Notes: generated from the letters alone by a model not told the origin. 64,000 bases of DNA from Nitrosopumilus sp. (GCF_025698945.1 NZ_JAILWM010000001.1:620001-684000), one strand, 5' to 3'; shown: positions 1-13,020, numbered from the stretch's first letter. Translations and numbers: made by a program.

Positions 1-412
1 CCATAATGTATGCATCAAGTGCAGGAGTAGATTGTTTCATAATACCAGCTGGAGAAACCAAAATTAGTTTTTCAATATTATCAGAATGAGAAGAGGTATA
101 CTCTGCAGCAATTTGTCCTCCTAAAGAAGATCCAATAAGATTTGGACGCTTTATTCCAGATTCAATAAAAAATTTTTCCAAAAATTCTGCAAAAAAATCA
201 GGAGTATAATCAACTAATGGTTTATCACTATATCCAAATCCAATAATATCTGGAACAATTACACGATATTTTTTTGAAAAAAGAGGAATAACTTTTTCCC
301 ATCTTTCAGCAGAAGCGCCTAACCCATGAATTAACACTAAGGTGTTCCCAGAGTCACCTGATTCAAGATATCGTATCTTATTTTCTTCGATCTGAAGAAA
401 TTTTTCCTCCAC
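1..412 (-). CDS. alpha/beta hydrolase fold protein, C-terminal part cut by window edge
   Basis: The reverse strand is open from a GTG at 412 to the window edge, giving about 137 residues. I see an HGLGAS oxyanion-type loop, then a DIIGFGYSDKP segment, then the nucleophile elbow GSSLGG (G-x-S-x-G), in the order typical of alpha/beta hydrolases. The acid and histidine of the triad would lie beyond the edge. There is no ATG in frame near the start, and an in-frame stop lies upstream, so GTG is my choice; an ATT 15 bases upstream is the only other candidate. The substrate cannot be inferred. It is divergent from the stress protein at 541. Confidence 0.85.
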   Translation of the reverse strand, partial: MEEKFLQIEENKIRYLESGDSGNTLVLIHGLGASAERWEKVIPLFSKKYRVIVPDIIGFGYSDKPLVDYTPDFFAEFLEKFFIESGIKRPNLIGSSLGGQIAAEYTSSHSDNIEKLILVSPAGIMKQSTPALDAYIM

Positions 413-511
413 AGATTTAGCTTCAATGAAGATGACTAGATAAATATTAGTAATTTAGCGATCTTCAGAAGATAAATTACACATATGATAGATAGAGATT
501 CAGTAACTATC

Positions 512-520
512 TTTTTTAAG
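512..520 (+). promoter_or_regulatory. TATA-like box for the universal stress protein
   Basis: TTTTTTAAG begins 29 bases before the GTG at 541. Archaeal TATA boxes sit about 25-30 bases before the transcription start, so the mRNA is probably leaderless. This is inferred from spacing only. Confidence 0.45.
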
Positions 521-540
521 ATCATCAAAAAGTTAGATTT

Positions 541-972
541 GTGATCAAAAAGAAAATTTCAAAAATTTTGGTTCCTTTAGATGGATCTAAGAATTCCCTT
601 AGAGGTTTAGAGATGGCAATTTCATTAGCTAGGAATTGTGGAGCAACACTTACTGGAGTTTACTCACTTTACGCACCACCACATTCAGAGTTTAAAGGAG
701 TAGGCTCTGTAGAAAAGGCACTCAACACAGAGGTAAAAAAATTCATGGATGAAGCAAAAACTTTGTCTGCACAAAATGGGATAGTTTTTAATCAAAAAAT
801 CATGAGTGGGGAAATTGGATATAACATTATTAAACTTGCACATGGAAAAGATAATTTTGATATGATAGTTATAGGCTCAAGAGGAAGAAGTGCCACCAAA
901 GAGATGTTCTTTGGAAGTGTATCAAATTATGTCATACACACATCAAAAATCCCAGTAGTTATTGTAAAATAA
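541..972 (+). CDS. universal stress protein (UspA family)
   Basis: A 143-residue single-domain Usp protein with a GTG start. The N-terminus ILVPLDGS (Asp14) and the C-terminal G-x2-G-x9-G-S motif (Gly112, Gly115, Gly125-Ser126) form the ATP-binding signature of the UspA/MJ0577 class, so it should bind ATP. The length is normal for a single-domain member. It acts in the cytoplasm and its trigger is unknown. A TATA-like box 29 bases upstream suggests leaderless transcription. Its stop lies 2 bases from the end of convergent msrA. Confidence 0.93.
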   Translation: MIKKKISKILVPLDGSKNSLRGLEMAISLARNCGATLTGVYSLYAPPHSEFKGVGSVEKALNTEVKKFMDEAKTLSAQNGIVFNQKIMSGEIGYNIIKLAHGKDNFDMIVIGSRGRSATKEMFFGSVSNYVIHTSKIPVVIVK

Positions 973-974
973 TT

Positions 975-1430
975 TTATGAGAATCCGTGTTTTTTGAAAT
1001 ATTTCTGGTGATATTCTTCAGCTTTATAGAATGTGGGTGCAGGAACAATTTGTGTCACTATAGGCTTATCAAATTGGCCTGATTTTTCAATTTTTTCTTT
1101 AGATTTTTCAGCAATTTCTTTTTGCTCATCATTATGATAAAAAATTGCTGAGCGATATTGAATTCCTACATCTGGGCCTTGTCGATTTAATGTTGTAGGA
1201 TTGTGATTATTCCAAAAAACATCCAATAATTCTTCAAAAGATATTTCATCAGGGTCATATTCTACTTCTACAGCTTCTGCATGTCCAGTCTGATCAGTAC
1301 AAACTTCTTCGTATGTAGGATTAGGTAATTGACCACCAGTGTATCCAACAGTTGTTGATTTCACACCTTTTGTTTTACTAAGTAAATCTTCAACATGCCA
1401 AAAACACCCAGCACCAAAAGTTGCTTTCAT
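975..1430 (-). CDS. msrA: peptide-methionine (S)-S-oxide reductase MsrA
   Basis: This 151-residue enzyme reduces methionine-S-sulfoxide in proteins and free methionine, repairing oxidative damage. The catalytic motif GAGCFW lies at residues 6-11 (nucleophile Cys9). The family segments [14 protein letters not shown] and the YHQKYF-type C-terminus follow. I chose the ATG at 1430 because the usual MsrA N-terminus begins just before GCFW; an upstream in-frame ATG at 1445 would add five unlikely residues. It is convergent with the stress-protein gene, and both fit stress defence, but they are not co-transcribed. Confidence 0.95.
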   Translation of the reverse strand: MKATFGAGCFWHVEDLLSKTKGVKSTTVGYTGGQLPNPTYEEVCTDQTGHAEAVEVEYDPDEISFEELLDVFWNNHNPTTLNRQGPDVGIQYRSAIFYHNDEQKEIAEKSKEKIEKSGQFDKPIVTQIVPAPTFYKAEEYHQKYFKKHGFS

Positions 1431-1470
1431 AAAATAGAAACACAAAGCATAGAATTAAAACTATTCTAAA

Positions 1471-2499
1471 TCATTCAACTAAAATAATATTTTCTTGAAT
1501 AAGATATTTTATTGAGTTTATGAATTCTTGTTGTGAAATTAATTCTTTTGACCACCAGTGAGCAGTATTTCTAAACCAAGAAGGGATTTCGTCTACTGAA
1601 GTTTTTCCATAGTCTAGTCCCGGAATTGTAATAATGTTGTTATCCAACATAAAATCTAATCCAATCATAAACTCATCATCTGAAATTTGACCGGTTGCCC
1701 AATTTTGAGCATATGATTTAATCCATACAGGAATGTATGTATGAAATCCCAATACGTCATAAATGGTTCTTCCTTCAAATTGTGAGTCAAACCAAGAACG
1801 GTATTGGGATTCAGAATTGTATCTATTAATATAGTACTGAGGAGATTTATCAAATGAAGGAAAATTCTCTATATGTGTTGTTTCATATCCAACAACATCA
1901 TCGATTGAAAAGTTTGGAAACTGTGAATCAAACCATATTTTATAATCAGATTCAGAATTGTATCTATCAATATAGTATTGAGGAGATTTATCAAATGAAG
2001 GAAATCCCAACAGTTTCATTTTTGGATTAATCTTATAGAAAATTTCAGTTTCCAATTCATCATCAATTAATGAGTCATTGGTGGGAATAGTCGGGGATTG
2101 ATTTGGGGGAGAATTATCAGAAGGTTTAGTTTCGGATTCTGATTCTTTTAAATTTGTATATTGAATTGTTTTTTCAAAATTTTCACCATAACTAAGTTTT
2201 AGAGTATATTGACCATCTTCAGACCACGTAGGTCCACCAACATTAATGGACTTTGAAAAACTTCCAGAAGTTTTGGGAATTATACTATCAATATGGGCCA
2301 ATCCATTTCCACTAGGGGTAATGATTTGAAGGATTATTGAAGGAATGGAAGAATCATAAGACACACTTCCAGAAATTACAAGTGAATCTCCAAAGTAGTA
2401 TTGGGATTTGTTGGTAGAAACATTTTGAATCTCAGCATTAGAAGAGATAAATGAAACTGCAATTAAGATTGCAAAAAATAAAACAAGTAATTGATGCAT
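1471..2499 (-). CDS. exported protein with internal repeats and thaumarchaeal C-terminal WWxxG-type modules
   Basis: A 342-residue protein with a signal peptide (hydrophobic residues about 4-20), then a beta-rich domain at about 25-115 resembling the Ig-like modules of thaumarchaeal surface proteins. A Ser/Pro/Asn-rich linker at about 120-145 follows. Next come two near-identical copies of a module starting FPSFDKSPQYYI (RYNSES, WFDSQF). The C-terminus has two units of a module common in Nitrosopumilus secreted proteins (IPVWIKSYAQNWATGQISD and IPSWFRNTAHWWSKELIS). It probably acts outside the membrane as a binding or structural protein. Function unknown; no catalytic motif seen. Confidence 0.8.
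   Translation of the reverse strand: MHQLLVLFFAILIAVSFISSNAEIQNVSTNKSQYYFGDSLVISGSVSYDSSIPSIILQIITPSGNGLAHIDSIIPKTSGSFSKSINVGGPTWSEDGQYTLKLSYGENFEKTIQYTNLKESESETKPSDNSPPNQSPTIPTNDSLIDDELETEIFYKINPKMKLLGFPSFDKSPQYYIDRYNSESDYKIWFDSQFPNFSIDDVVGYETTHIENFPSFDKSPQYYINRYNSESQYRSWFDSQFEGRTIYDVLGFHTYIPVWIKSYAQNWATGQISDDEFMIGLDFMLDNNIITIPGLDYGKTSVDEIPSWFRNTAHWWSKELISQQEFINSIKYLIQENIILVE
1808..2004 (-). repeat. two copies of a 56-base direct repeat inside the exported protein gene
   Basis: Bases 1808-1863 and 1949-2004 match with two differences at an offset of 141 bases (47 codons), so the repeat is in frame. It encodes the SESxYRxW/FPSFDKSPQYYI block. Higher identity than the surrounding repeat suggests recent duplication or gene conversion. 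Confidence 0.85.
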
Positions 2500-2547
2500 A
2501 GCGGAACTCTGTGATTTTGAATTTAAGGTTTTGGTATATTTTGTATA

Positions 2548-2931
2548 TTAGTTAACATCAGTAAAAATTTCTACAACTTTTTTTGCAAGACTTTCAATAT
2601 TTACAGTAGGTTCAGCTGATATTAGTAATAGAATTTTTGTGATAGGAAATGGGAAACTCACTAAAACAGCCTTGTCACGTCTTGCAGCTAAATAATTTAT
2701 AGGACCCAGACTTTCATCAAACTCCTTTCTTATGGATGCCTTTGAAACAAATTCCAGAAAAGACTGTAGTTTAGTCTCATCATGCTCATATGGAACAAGA
2801 CCTTCCTTGAAGCCACCTGCTATTAACTGACCAGCATTATCAACAATCCCAGCAAATCGGATCTCAGATTCTTTAAGAAGTTCATTGCACTTTTCTCCAT
2901 ATAATTGAAGAAATGCATCAGAGTTTGACAT
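2548..2931 (-). CDS. DUF6659-like thaumarchaeal protein (roadblock/profilin-like), first of two paralogues
   Basis: A 127-residue soluble protein with alternating strands and helices and the pattern 'FAGIVDNAGQLIAGG' then 'ISAEPTVNIESLAKKV'. It shares this layout with the 124-residue protein at 50606-50980 (VGVIGESGELLSYTRRENLLP). Such proteins are numerous in Nitrososphaerota and I believe correspond to family DUF6659; I cannot check this. The fold impression (sensor-like, profilin/roadblock) is inference. Function unknown. Confidence 0.7.
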   Translation of the reverse strand: MSNSDAFLQLYGEKCNELLKESEIRFAGIVDNAGQLIAGGFKEGLVPYEHDETKLQSFLEFVSKASIRKEFDESLGPINYLAARRDKAVLVSFPFPITKILLLISAEPTVNIESLAKKVVEIFTDVN

Positions 2932-3030
2932 GATAATCTAATCAAAGTATCAAAAATAAAAACCTAGCCAATAAAGATCCAAGCCAGTTAATAGTAGATT
3001 GAAAATGATAGTAAAAAAATAGATTTTAAA

Positions 3031-3891
3031 TTAATCAGAATTTGAGGGCAATTGACATTTTAACAACGCATAATCAATGATCTTTTTTTGAGAAGCAGTC
3101 TTCATTTTTTTAAGGGATTTGAACAGAATTGTTTCAACATACGAAGAATATTTTTTTAAAATTAATTTTTTTAATTCTTTTCTATGCTCCACATAGTAAT
3201 CTGTTAAAGGCTCATAAACTGATGAGCCGATTAGTTTTTCTTCTAAAATGGAAAACCCTCCAAGATGAATCATTTGTCTAATTTCATCTAAACCATAATG
3301 CTCTGAAGACCACGTAAATTTTAAAATACCCAATTTTGATGATGACGGTTTGTTAATGGTGATAGGAATTGCTAAAACAAGTAAGCCGTCGTCAACCAAT
3401 ACTCTTTTTGATTCAGAAATAAATTTAGAAAAGGGTTTAAAGTGCTGTGCAGACTCCAATGCCAAAACCCTATCAACAGATTTGGTAGAAAAAGGCAATT
3501 TAGTTGATGATGAATTTACAAATTCAATATCTTGTTTTTTTTCTGATAAATAAAGTTGAGAGTAATTGGTATTTACACAAAAAATAAAGAGATTATCAAA
3601 TATATTTTTCCAATAAATTGCAGGTGCAGAAAGTCCACTTCCAACATCTAGAACTTTATTAGCTGAATCTAGATCAGCCATTTTTGCAAAAGTATAGGAT
3701 AGATTTTTTTGGGCAGATTGAGGTTCTCTGTGTTCAGAATCCCACAACCCAAAGTTTAGCATATTACCCCCAGTTGCCAGCTGCATTATTGGAGATAATG
3801 TACTGTAAAGTTGTACAACATCTCTTTCGTTTCTTCTAAGAGTCCAAAGTAAGACATCGAGGGGATTAATAGAAATCAAAAATATATTCAA
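3031..3891 (-). CDS. class I SAM-dependent methyltransferase
   Basis: A 286-residue Rossmann methyltransferase. Motif I is VLDVGSGLS at residues 80-88. It is followed by the acidic/NTN region (FCVNTNYSQL), a 'STKLPFSTKSVDRVLALES' post-I/motif II region and the 'LVDDGLLVLAIPI' motif III. This order resembles the UbiE/Coq5 and small-molecule O/C-methyltransferase groups. The N-terminal 'GGNMLNFGLWD' is also seen in sterol/tocopherol-like methyltransferases. The substrate is unknown. It stands alone between the DUF6659-like gene and a tiny zinc protein. Confidence 0.85.
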   Translation of the reverse strand: MNIFLISINPLDVLLWTLRRNERDVVQLYSTLSPIMQLATGGNMLNFGLWDSEHREPQSAQKNLSYTFAKMADLDSANKVLDVGSGLSAPAIYWKNIFDNLFIFCVNTNYSQLYLSEKKQDIEFVNSSSTKLPFSTKSVDRVLALESAQHFKPFSKFISESKRVLVDDGLLVLAIPITINKPSSSKLGILKFTWSSEHYGLDEIRQMIHLGGFSILEEKLIGSSVYEPLTDYYVEHRKELKKLILKKYSSYVETILFKSLKKMKTASQKKIIDYALLKCQLPSNSD

Positions 3892-3919
3892 ATTTAATTA
3901 AAAAACAGACTATTAATTT

Positions 3920-4051
3920 CTAGGGCAAACCTTCTGAATCATCAGCACAGTGTTTGTGAACCCATTTTTCATCATTGTTTTTTACGATTTCCTTTCCTGG
4001 TTGAATTTTATCCCCACAGGAATTACACGATGTAGCAAATTTTGCTTTCAT
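3920..4051 (-). CDS. tiny zinc-ribbon/LIM-like protein (43 aa)
   Basis: An uninterrupted 43-codon reading frame starts with ATG at 4051 (MKAKFATSCNSCGDKIQPG). It has Cys-x2-Cys near residue 9 and a downstream H-x3-H-C (WVHKHC), a plausible one-zinc site. This spacing (CxxCGxxIxxGxE...WxHxxC) is common in small archaeal zinc proteins. Its function is unknown; it may be a nucleic-acid or protein adaptor. It lies head to head with the RDD gene at 4106. Confidence 0.75.
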   Translation of the reverse strand: MKAKFATSCNSCGDKIQPGKEIVKNNDEKWVHKHCADDSEGLP

Positions 4052-4105
4052 AATTATCAATAATTTGTGAAGATATATCCACTATGTTGGACTTTTTGTT
4101 AACTA

Positions 4106-4633
4106 ATGATTAACATGTTTTATAAATTTGAAATAACTAGTTATCATGTGAGCAATCCAGATTCTAATTTATCATCAAAAATAATTATTGCAAAATGGAC
4201 AGATAGGATTTTGGCTTGGTTGATTGATTTTATCATAATCTCAATATTTTCAACAACACTGGTTTTAGTTGCCTTTGGAACAATAGACTATGAAACATCA
4301 GAAGAAATGTTTTGGGCGGAGAGTGTACAATACATTCCATCCAGTATCATTTTCTTTTCATATTGGACTATTTTAGAATATAAAACAGGTCAAACAATAG
4401 GTAAAAAAATTCTAAATCTAAAAATCACAAACATTAACGGAGATGCTCCAAGTCTAAAAGGGGTTTTGATTAGTAGTTTCGGAAAATCATTTTTGCTTCC
4501 AATAGATGTGATATTAGGCTGGGTTTTAACCAATGAAAAACGTCAAAGAGTGTTCAACAAATTAGGAGATACGTTAGTAGTTAAAATAAAAAGTTCTGAG
4601 GAAAAGTCAGGTATTGAATATTCAAAAGACTAG
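4106..4633 (+). CDS. RDD family membrane protein
   Basis: A protein of up to 175 residues with the RDD-domain landmarks: an Arg then Asp in the first hydrophobic helix (RILAWLIDFIIIS), the central 'GQTIGKKILNLKI' motif, and a C-terminal 'R..FNKLGDTLVV' segment that replaces the usual RxxHDxxxxT. I see three hydrophobic stretches (about 33-58, 77-95 and 117-137). RDD proteins are small integral membrane proteins of poorly defined transport or stress function. The start at 4106 is the first ATG; a later start is possible since the first 30 residues are polar and not conserved-looking. Confidence 0.82.
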   Translation: MINMFYKFEITSYHVSNPDSNLSSKIIIAKWTDRILAWLIDFIIISIFSTTLVLVAFGTIDYETSEEMFWAESVQYIPSSIIFFSYWTILEYKTGQTIGKKILNLKITNINGDAPSLKGVLISSFGKSFLLPIDVILGWVLTNEKRQRVFNKLGDTLVVKIKSSEEKSGIEYSKD

Positions 4634-4713
4634 ATTTTGTCATTTTTTGTTAAACAAATACTTTGAAGTTTTTACCAACAGATCTATTAGTGACAGTCGA
4701 TCATTTTTCTTGA

Positions 4714-4788
4714 ATGTCTGATAGCCAAAAGGAATGGTGGATTGGATTACCAGAAGAACTTCAAAAAGATATAGAGTTTGAAGAATAA
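4714..4788 (+). CDS. possible 24-residue microprotein
   Basis: ATG at 4714 opens a 24-codon frame (MSDSQKEWWIGLPEELQKD...). The composition looks protein-like and it lies in an otherwise empty 256-base gap. No ribosome-binding site or family is recognised, so it could be chance. Confidence 0.3.
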   Translation: MSDSQKEWWIGLPEELQKDIEFEE

Positions 4789-4898
4789 TAAATTCATCTA
4801 AATCCAAATTCCCAAAAATGGGAAATTATCATCAATAGTGTAATATTGATTATGGACGATGATTAAAGAACAAATATTGTAAAAACAAAGTGAATCAA

Positions 4899-6026
4899 AT
4901 GAAAAAGATTACTGCAATTTTCTTATCAACATTATTACTTTCATTAGTACATTCAATGAATGCTGATGCTTCATTATTAACTCCAATGAAAGAAAAAGAA
5001 AAGATCTTAGGAGAGTTAGAAGAAATTAAGAATAATTCTGAAATTTCTGAAAAAACACAGAAGAGTATAGAAGATGCCATTACAGAAATCAAGAAGAGTT
5101 TAGAACCTCAATTGTGGATAGACGAATCAACATTAAACCACAAAGAGGGGAAAAAAGTTTTTGATAATGAGGAAAAAGCTATCAAAAAATTGGATACAAT
5201 TCTAAAAGATAAAAAAGAATCAGATGAAATTAAAAGAAAACTCATTGAAATTATTAAGAAGTTATTATCATCTTCGAAAATATTAATCAATACTGCAATT
5301 GATGAATACGGTGCAGAAGTTGCAGATGAAAAAACAATTAAGAAATTTGAAAAGACAATAAAAGAATTAGAAAAAGCAGATATCTCACTACTTGAAGAAG
5401 ATTATGTAAAAACTGCCAATCATTATGGCAAAGTATGGAAACAGATTCAACATATTTTGAATGAACCACATGCTAAAAAGATGAAAACAGTAAACGAAGG
5501 TTCAGTAGATTTGAATTATGACAAAATAGATGATGTGTATATCAAAATTGTTGATTCAGGGAAAAAAGACAAACCAATTAAAATGGATATAAAAATCAGA
5601 GATGCTTGTGTAAATGGCGATATTCCAGAGGATGCTGCAATGAAAATGGCATTTATGGGACCAGGAATGTATGTAGTAAATGAAAGATTAACAGATGAAG
5701 GTTTTCATGTTACCAATGAATGGTTTAAAGAAAATGATGATGATAAGCAAATTGATCGTTTTACAGAAATAGTGACATTCTTTTCATTGCCACCTACAGG
5801 AGACGATATGATTCAGGGAACCATATCGGATGGTTCATTTGATCATAATGATAGTGGAATTAAAGAGATTGAAGGCCAAACAGGTTGGGAGGGTTCAATA
5901 GAGATCAAAGGATATCCAGGACAATACGAAATGGTCCTATTTTTTCCATTAACATCCCCTACAAATGAAGGAGATGATTGTAACATCATTTCAGCAATTT
6001 CAATACCCTTTGAAATAAATCCTTAG
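4899..6026 (+). CDS. exported protein with coiled-coil N-terminal half
   Basis: A 375-residue protein from the ATG at 4899 (an in-frame GTG lies at 4890). The signal peptide is MKKITAIFLSTLLLSLVHS, with a likely cleavage after MNADA. Residues about 30-190 are Lys/Glu-rich and predicted helical or coiled. The last 180 residues are beta-rich and acidic with Asp/Gly-rich loops (DLNYDKIDDVYIKI, GTISDGSFDHNDSG) that could bind divalent cations. It ends with a GYPGQYEMVLFFPL strand. I do not recognise a family. It is probably a secreted or cell-surface protein of the archaeon. Confidence 0.75.
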   Translation: MKKITAIFLSTLLLSLVHSMNADASLLTPMKEKEKILGELEEIKNNSEISEKTQKSIEDAITEIKKSLEPQLWIDESTLNHKEGKKVFDNEEKAIKKLDTILKDKKESDEIKRKLIEIIKKLLSSSKILINTAIDEYGAEVADEKTIKKFEKTIKELEKADISLLEEDYVKTANHYGKVWKQIQHILNEPHAKKMKTVNEGSVDLNYDKIDDVYIKIVDSGKKDKPIKMDIKIRDACVNGDIPEDAAMKMAFMGPGMYVVNERLTDEGFHVTNEWFKENDDDKQIDRFTEIVTFFSLPPTGDDMIQGTISDGSFDHNDSGIKEIEGQTGWEGSIEIKGYPGQYEMVLFFPLTSPTNEGDDCNIISAISIPFEINP

Positions 6027-6038
6027 AGGATAAATTAT

Positions 6039-7163
6039 TCAGAGAGGTAGTTTAATACTAAATGTAGTTGGTTTGTTGGATACTGAAATGGTACCACCAT
6101 GTTGTTCTATAATGCTTTTGCAAATTAATAATCCTAGACCAGTTCCTGTATTTTTTGTGGTAAACATAGGTTCAAAAATTTTTGCCATGTCTTTTTCAGG
6201 TATTCCAGGACCAGAATCTTTGACTTGAATTAGCACATGTTCGGAATCAGAAGAAATAGAAATATCAATTTCACCATTACCATTAACAGCTTCAACAGCA
6301 TTACTAAGTAAATTAGAAAAGACACCTTCCATTTTTCTAGAATCGCATTTAATTGAAACATCATTTTCAGGAAAATTAATTTTAACACCATAACTAGTAT
6401 CAACATGATTTAATGCCAATTTCATTATTCTAATCAACGAATTGGGGGATTTTTTAATTTCAGTACTTTTTGCAAAGTCCAGCACATCTTCTATAATTCG
6501 ATTCATATCCAAAATTGATGACTGCATTCGAATCCATTTTTCTTTTCCCTTAGAATCTAATTTAGAAAGAATCTCAGGTGTAAGCATTTCAGAATAGGTA
6601 TGAATTATTGTTAATGGATTTTTTAGATCATGTGCAATTCTGCTTGCCATAGTACCAATTGTGGCCAGTCGTTCAGATTTTACTAAATCTTCAGTTTTGT
6701 TTTTGATTTCAGATAATAATTGTTCATTTTGGGTAATTAGTTGTTGTTCCATTTTTAATAGTTTTTCTTGAATTTCTTTCTCTTTTGTGATATCAGTTCT
6801 AAGTGCAACATAGTTTGTGATTTTATCATTGGAATCAATAATGGGCATAATTGTTGTTTTTACCCAATAAAATGAACCATCTTTTGCACGGTTTTTAATT
6901 TCGCCATTCCAAACTTCACCATTAGAAATTGAGTTCCATAATTTTGTATAAAATTCTGGTGGATGTTCATCTGATTTTAAAATCCTGTGATTCTGTCCAA
7001 TTAATTCTTCTTCAGAATATTTTGAAATTTCACAAAACTTTTGATTTGCATATACAATATTTCCCTCTGCATCAGTTACGGCAGCAATTAGATGATCAGA
7101 CACAACATCCTCCAAATCTGAAATATTCAAATCAAGTTTTTTCAATGATGAAATTATTCCCAT
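6039..7163 (-). CDS. cytosolic PAS-domain sensor histidine kinase
   Basis: A 374-residue kinase without membrane segments. It has a PAS domain with PAC motif at about 20-130 (NIVYANQKFCEISKYSEEEL...YVALRTDITKEKE) and a coiled linker at 130-165. The HisKA H-box has the phospho-acceptor His178 (RIAHDLKNPL). The N-box is Asn284/Asn288, the G1 box DSGPGIP is at 317-322 and the G2 box TGTGLGL at 339-345. It should autophosphorylate in response to a PAS-sensed intracellular signal (redox or small ligand, unknown). No response regulator lies next to it; the nearest receiver is at 44389. Confidence 0.93.
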   Translation of the reverse strand: MGIISSLKKLDLNISDLEDVVSDHLIAAVTDAEGNIVYANQKFCEISKYSEEELIGQNHRILKSDEHPPEFYTKLWNSISNGEVWNGEIKNRAKDGSFYWVKTTIMPIIDSNDKITNYVALRTDITKEKEIQEKLLKMEQQLITQNEQLLSEIKNKTEDLVKSERLATIGTMASRIAHDLKNPLTIIHTYSEMLTPEILSKLDSKGKEKWIRMQSSILDMNRIIEDVLDFAKSTEIKKSPNSLIRIMKLALNHVDTSYGVKINFPENDVSIKCDSRKMEGVFSNLLSNAVEAVNGNGEIDISISSDSEHVLIQVKDSGPGIPEKDMAKIFEPMFTTKNTGTGLGLLICKSIIEQHGGTISVSNKPTTFSIKLPL

Positions 7164-7303
7164 ATTCTACAGTTTTTTCCTATTTGATATAATACAAGCG
7201 ATAGTATGTTATTTTCAATAACAGAGTAAATAGTGATTGCATTTAGAGGTAAAATCAAGATAATAGGCACAAATATATCAAAATGGCGTAATTTTTGGCA
7301 GTA

Positions 7304-7311
7304 TGCTTAAG
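7304..7311 (+). promoter_or_regulatory. TATA-like box
   Basis: TGCTTAAG begins 31 bases before the GTG at 7335, the spacing expected for a leaderless archaeal transcript. Confidence 0.35.
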
Positions 7312-7334
7312 TTCATTATTTATGGGTAAAATTT

Positions 7335-8012
7335 GTGAGTCAAGATCCTAACTATAAAGCAACTACTGTAATTTTAGACGATATTGAAAAACATGGATTG
7401 ATCCAGTTTAACAAGCAATATTGTGATGAGGAATTTTTTAAAAATTTCATAAAGTTTCAAACTTCTTTTTCAAATTCCATTAACAAAATTGTTATCAAAC
7501 TAGATCCTTTTGAAAAGGATTATGAGGATATGATCATCTTTACAGTTTATTCTCAATTATCATTTATCAATTCACATTTTATCATAATTAATTTATTTTT
7601 AAAAATAATCACCAACCCAGATAAACTAAAAGGGGGTTTTGATGAAAACACAACTTTGAGTAACATGGTCAAAAAAATTTGTAATAAAATGCAATATCCT
7701 GAAAAATTAAAAAGATCAATAAGAGGTTTATTTTTACAAGATTTTAGAGATGCAATATCAAATCAACAGTACATAATGGATAAAAAAGGATTTTTAGTGA
7801 TTTATCCAAAAGATCCAGATTTGAAAAAAAAACTAACAGTGAAAAATTTAGCAGATTACTCTATACAAATAATGTCAATATTTGAGGCCATGATGGATTG
7901 GGCAGATGGCAATAATTCTAAGAATACAAAACCAGAAAAAATGGAGAACATAGTTTATGATTTATTAAATCAGATTGAGTTGTTGGATAAAAAATTAAAA
8001 AATCTTTCATGA
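7335..8012 (+). CDS. hypothetical protein, 225 aa
   Basis: A GTG start that fits a TATA-like box 31 bases upstream. The product is soluble, mostly helical, Lys/Ile/Asn-rich, without signal peptide or clear motif. Its hydrophobic stretch (FTVYSQLSFINSHFIIINLFLKIIT) is amphipathic rather than a clean membrane span. I do not recognise the family. It ends just upstream of the rRNA operon's 3' end (convergent), with about 180 bases of repeat-bearing trailer between. Confidence 0.65.
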   Translation: MSQDPNYKATTVILDDIEKHGLIQFNKQYCDEEFFKNFIKFQTSFSNSINKIVIKLDPFEKDYEDMIIFTVYSQLSFINSHFIIINLFLKIITNPDKLKGGFDENTTLSNMVKKICNKMQYPEKLKRSIRGLFLQDFRDAISNQQYIMDKKGFLVIYPKDPDLKKKLTVKNLADYSIQIMSIFEAMMDWADGNNSKNTKPEKMENIVYDLLNQIELLDKKLKNLS

Positions 8013-8043
8013 AAAAATTATGAAAGATTTTATTTTTAAAATT

Positions 8044-8176
8044 TAGTCGTGTATAGTTTTCACTAGGTGGCATTCAAAAATAAATAATTCATAGCATTCG
8101 CTATGAATGATTAAAAATGAATCATCGTACAAGTCGTGTATATTTTTCCACTTGATGAATTAAAAATGAATCATCG
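8044..8176 (-). repeat. imperfect tandem repeat in the 23S trailer
   Basis: On the minus (RNA) strand the trailer holds two copies of a unit that starts CGATGATTCATTTTTAAT and ends with TATACACGACT. Landmarks on the plus strand: GAATCATCG at 8119-8127 and 8168-8176; AGTCGTGTA at 8045-8053 and 8132-8140. Only the distal copy carries an inserted hairpin (8087-8108). Both landmarks are complementary to sequence in the 16S-23S spacer. Confidence 0.75.
8087..8108 (-). terminator. hairpin downstream of 23S, possible transcription end
   Basis: A perfect 9-bp stem (8087-8095 with 8100-8108) closes a 4-base loop. On the RNA strand it is followed by T-rich sequence (TTATTTATTTTT), which suits archaeal termination of the rRNA operon. 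Function inferred. Confidence 0.45.
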
Positions 8177-8185
8177 CGCATAGTC
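8169..8185 (-). other. 3' arm of the 23S processing stem
   Basis: These 17 bases pair with 11208-11224 across the whole 23S gene, using a few G-U pairs. Archaeal 23S precursors are cut in such stems, usually at a bulge-helix-bulge, by the splicing endonuclease. Confidence 0.7.
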
Positions 8186-8194
8186 TCTATGTAA

Positions 8195-11198
<3,004 letters not shown>

Positions 11199-11207
11199 AT
11201 ATTACAC

Positions 11208-11224
11208 GACTATGCACGACGATC
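11208..11224 (-). other. 5' arm of the 23S processing stem
   Basis: Pairs with 8169-8185 over 17 bases (with wobble pairs). Adjacent bases 11203-11212 (RNA sense TAGTCGTGTA) can instead pair with TACACGACT elements further downstream at 8045-8053 and 8132-8140. Confidence 0.7.
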
Positions 11225-11297
11225 ATCGCAAGTCTCCTGGCAGAGACCCGCTACATCCTTCATACATCACTTTCGTGATGCATTGCATCGATGATTC

Positions 11298-11320
11298 AAT
11301 GTGAAGATTAGTGCATCCGT
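11298..11320 (-). other. 3' arm of the 16S processing stem
   Basis: This 23-base arm pairs with 12859-12882 with one single-base bulge, bracketing the whole 16S gene. It matches the long bulged stem from which archaeal pre-16S is excised. Confidence 0.85.
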
Positions 11321-11334
11321 ACACTTTCCATGTC

Positions 11335-12806
<1,472 letters not shown>

Positions 12807-12858
12807 TCTGATCATTAATTTTGATTATTGAAGTACATGTTGTACTAAATTGGAATTG

Positions 12859-12882
12859 ACGGATGCACATAATCTTCACATT
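12859..12882 (-). other. 5' arm of the 16S processing stem
   Basis: Pairs with 11298-11320 over 23 bp with one bulged base. It lies about 52 bases upstream of mature 16S. Confidence 0.85.
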
Positions 12883-13020
12883 TCAGAAATGATCATTTGA
12901 TCAGATCCTCATTTTGTATGCGTAACTGGAGGCCCATGAATCACAAAATGGCATAATACCATACTTCATCACAAGCGCCGCCTATTGCGTTACGTATGCA
13001 GAAGGTGAAGAATGTAGAAA

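Larger units (their letters stand above)
11199..11334 (-). other. 16S-23S internal transcribed spacer, no tRNA
   Basis: About 136 bases separate 16S and 23S. It contains the 3' arm of the 16S stem (11298-11320), the 5' arm of the 23S stem (11208-11224), a CATCAC/GTGATG hairpin near 11265-11281, and no tRNA-Ala. A tRNA-less spacer is typical of ammonia-oxidising archaea. Confidence 0.85.
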
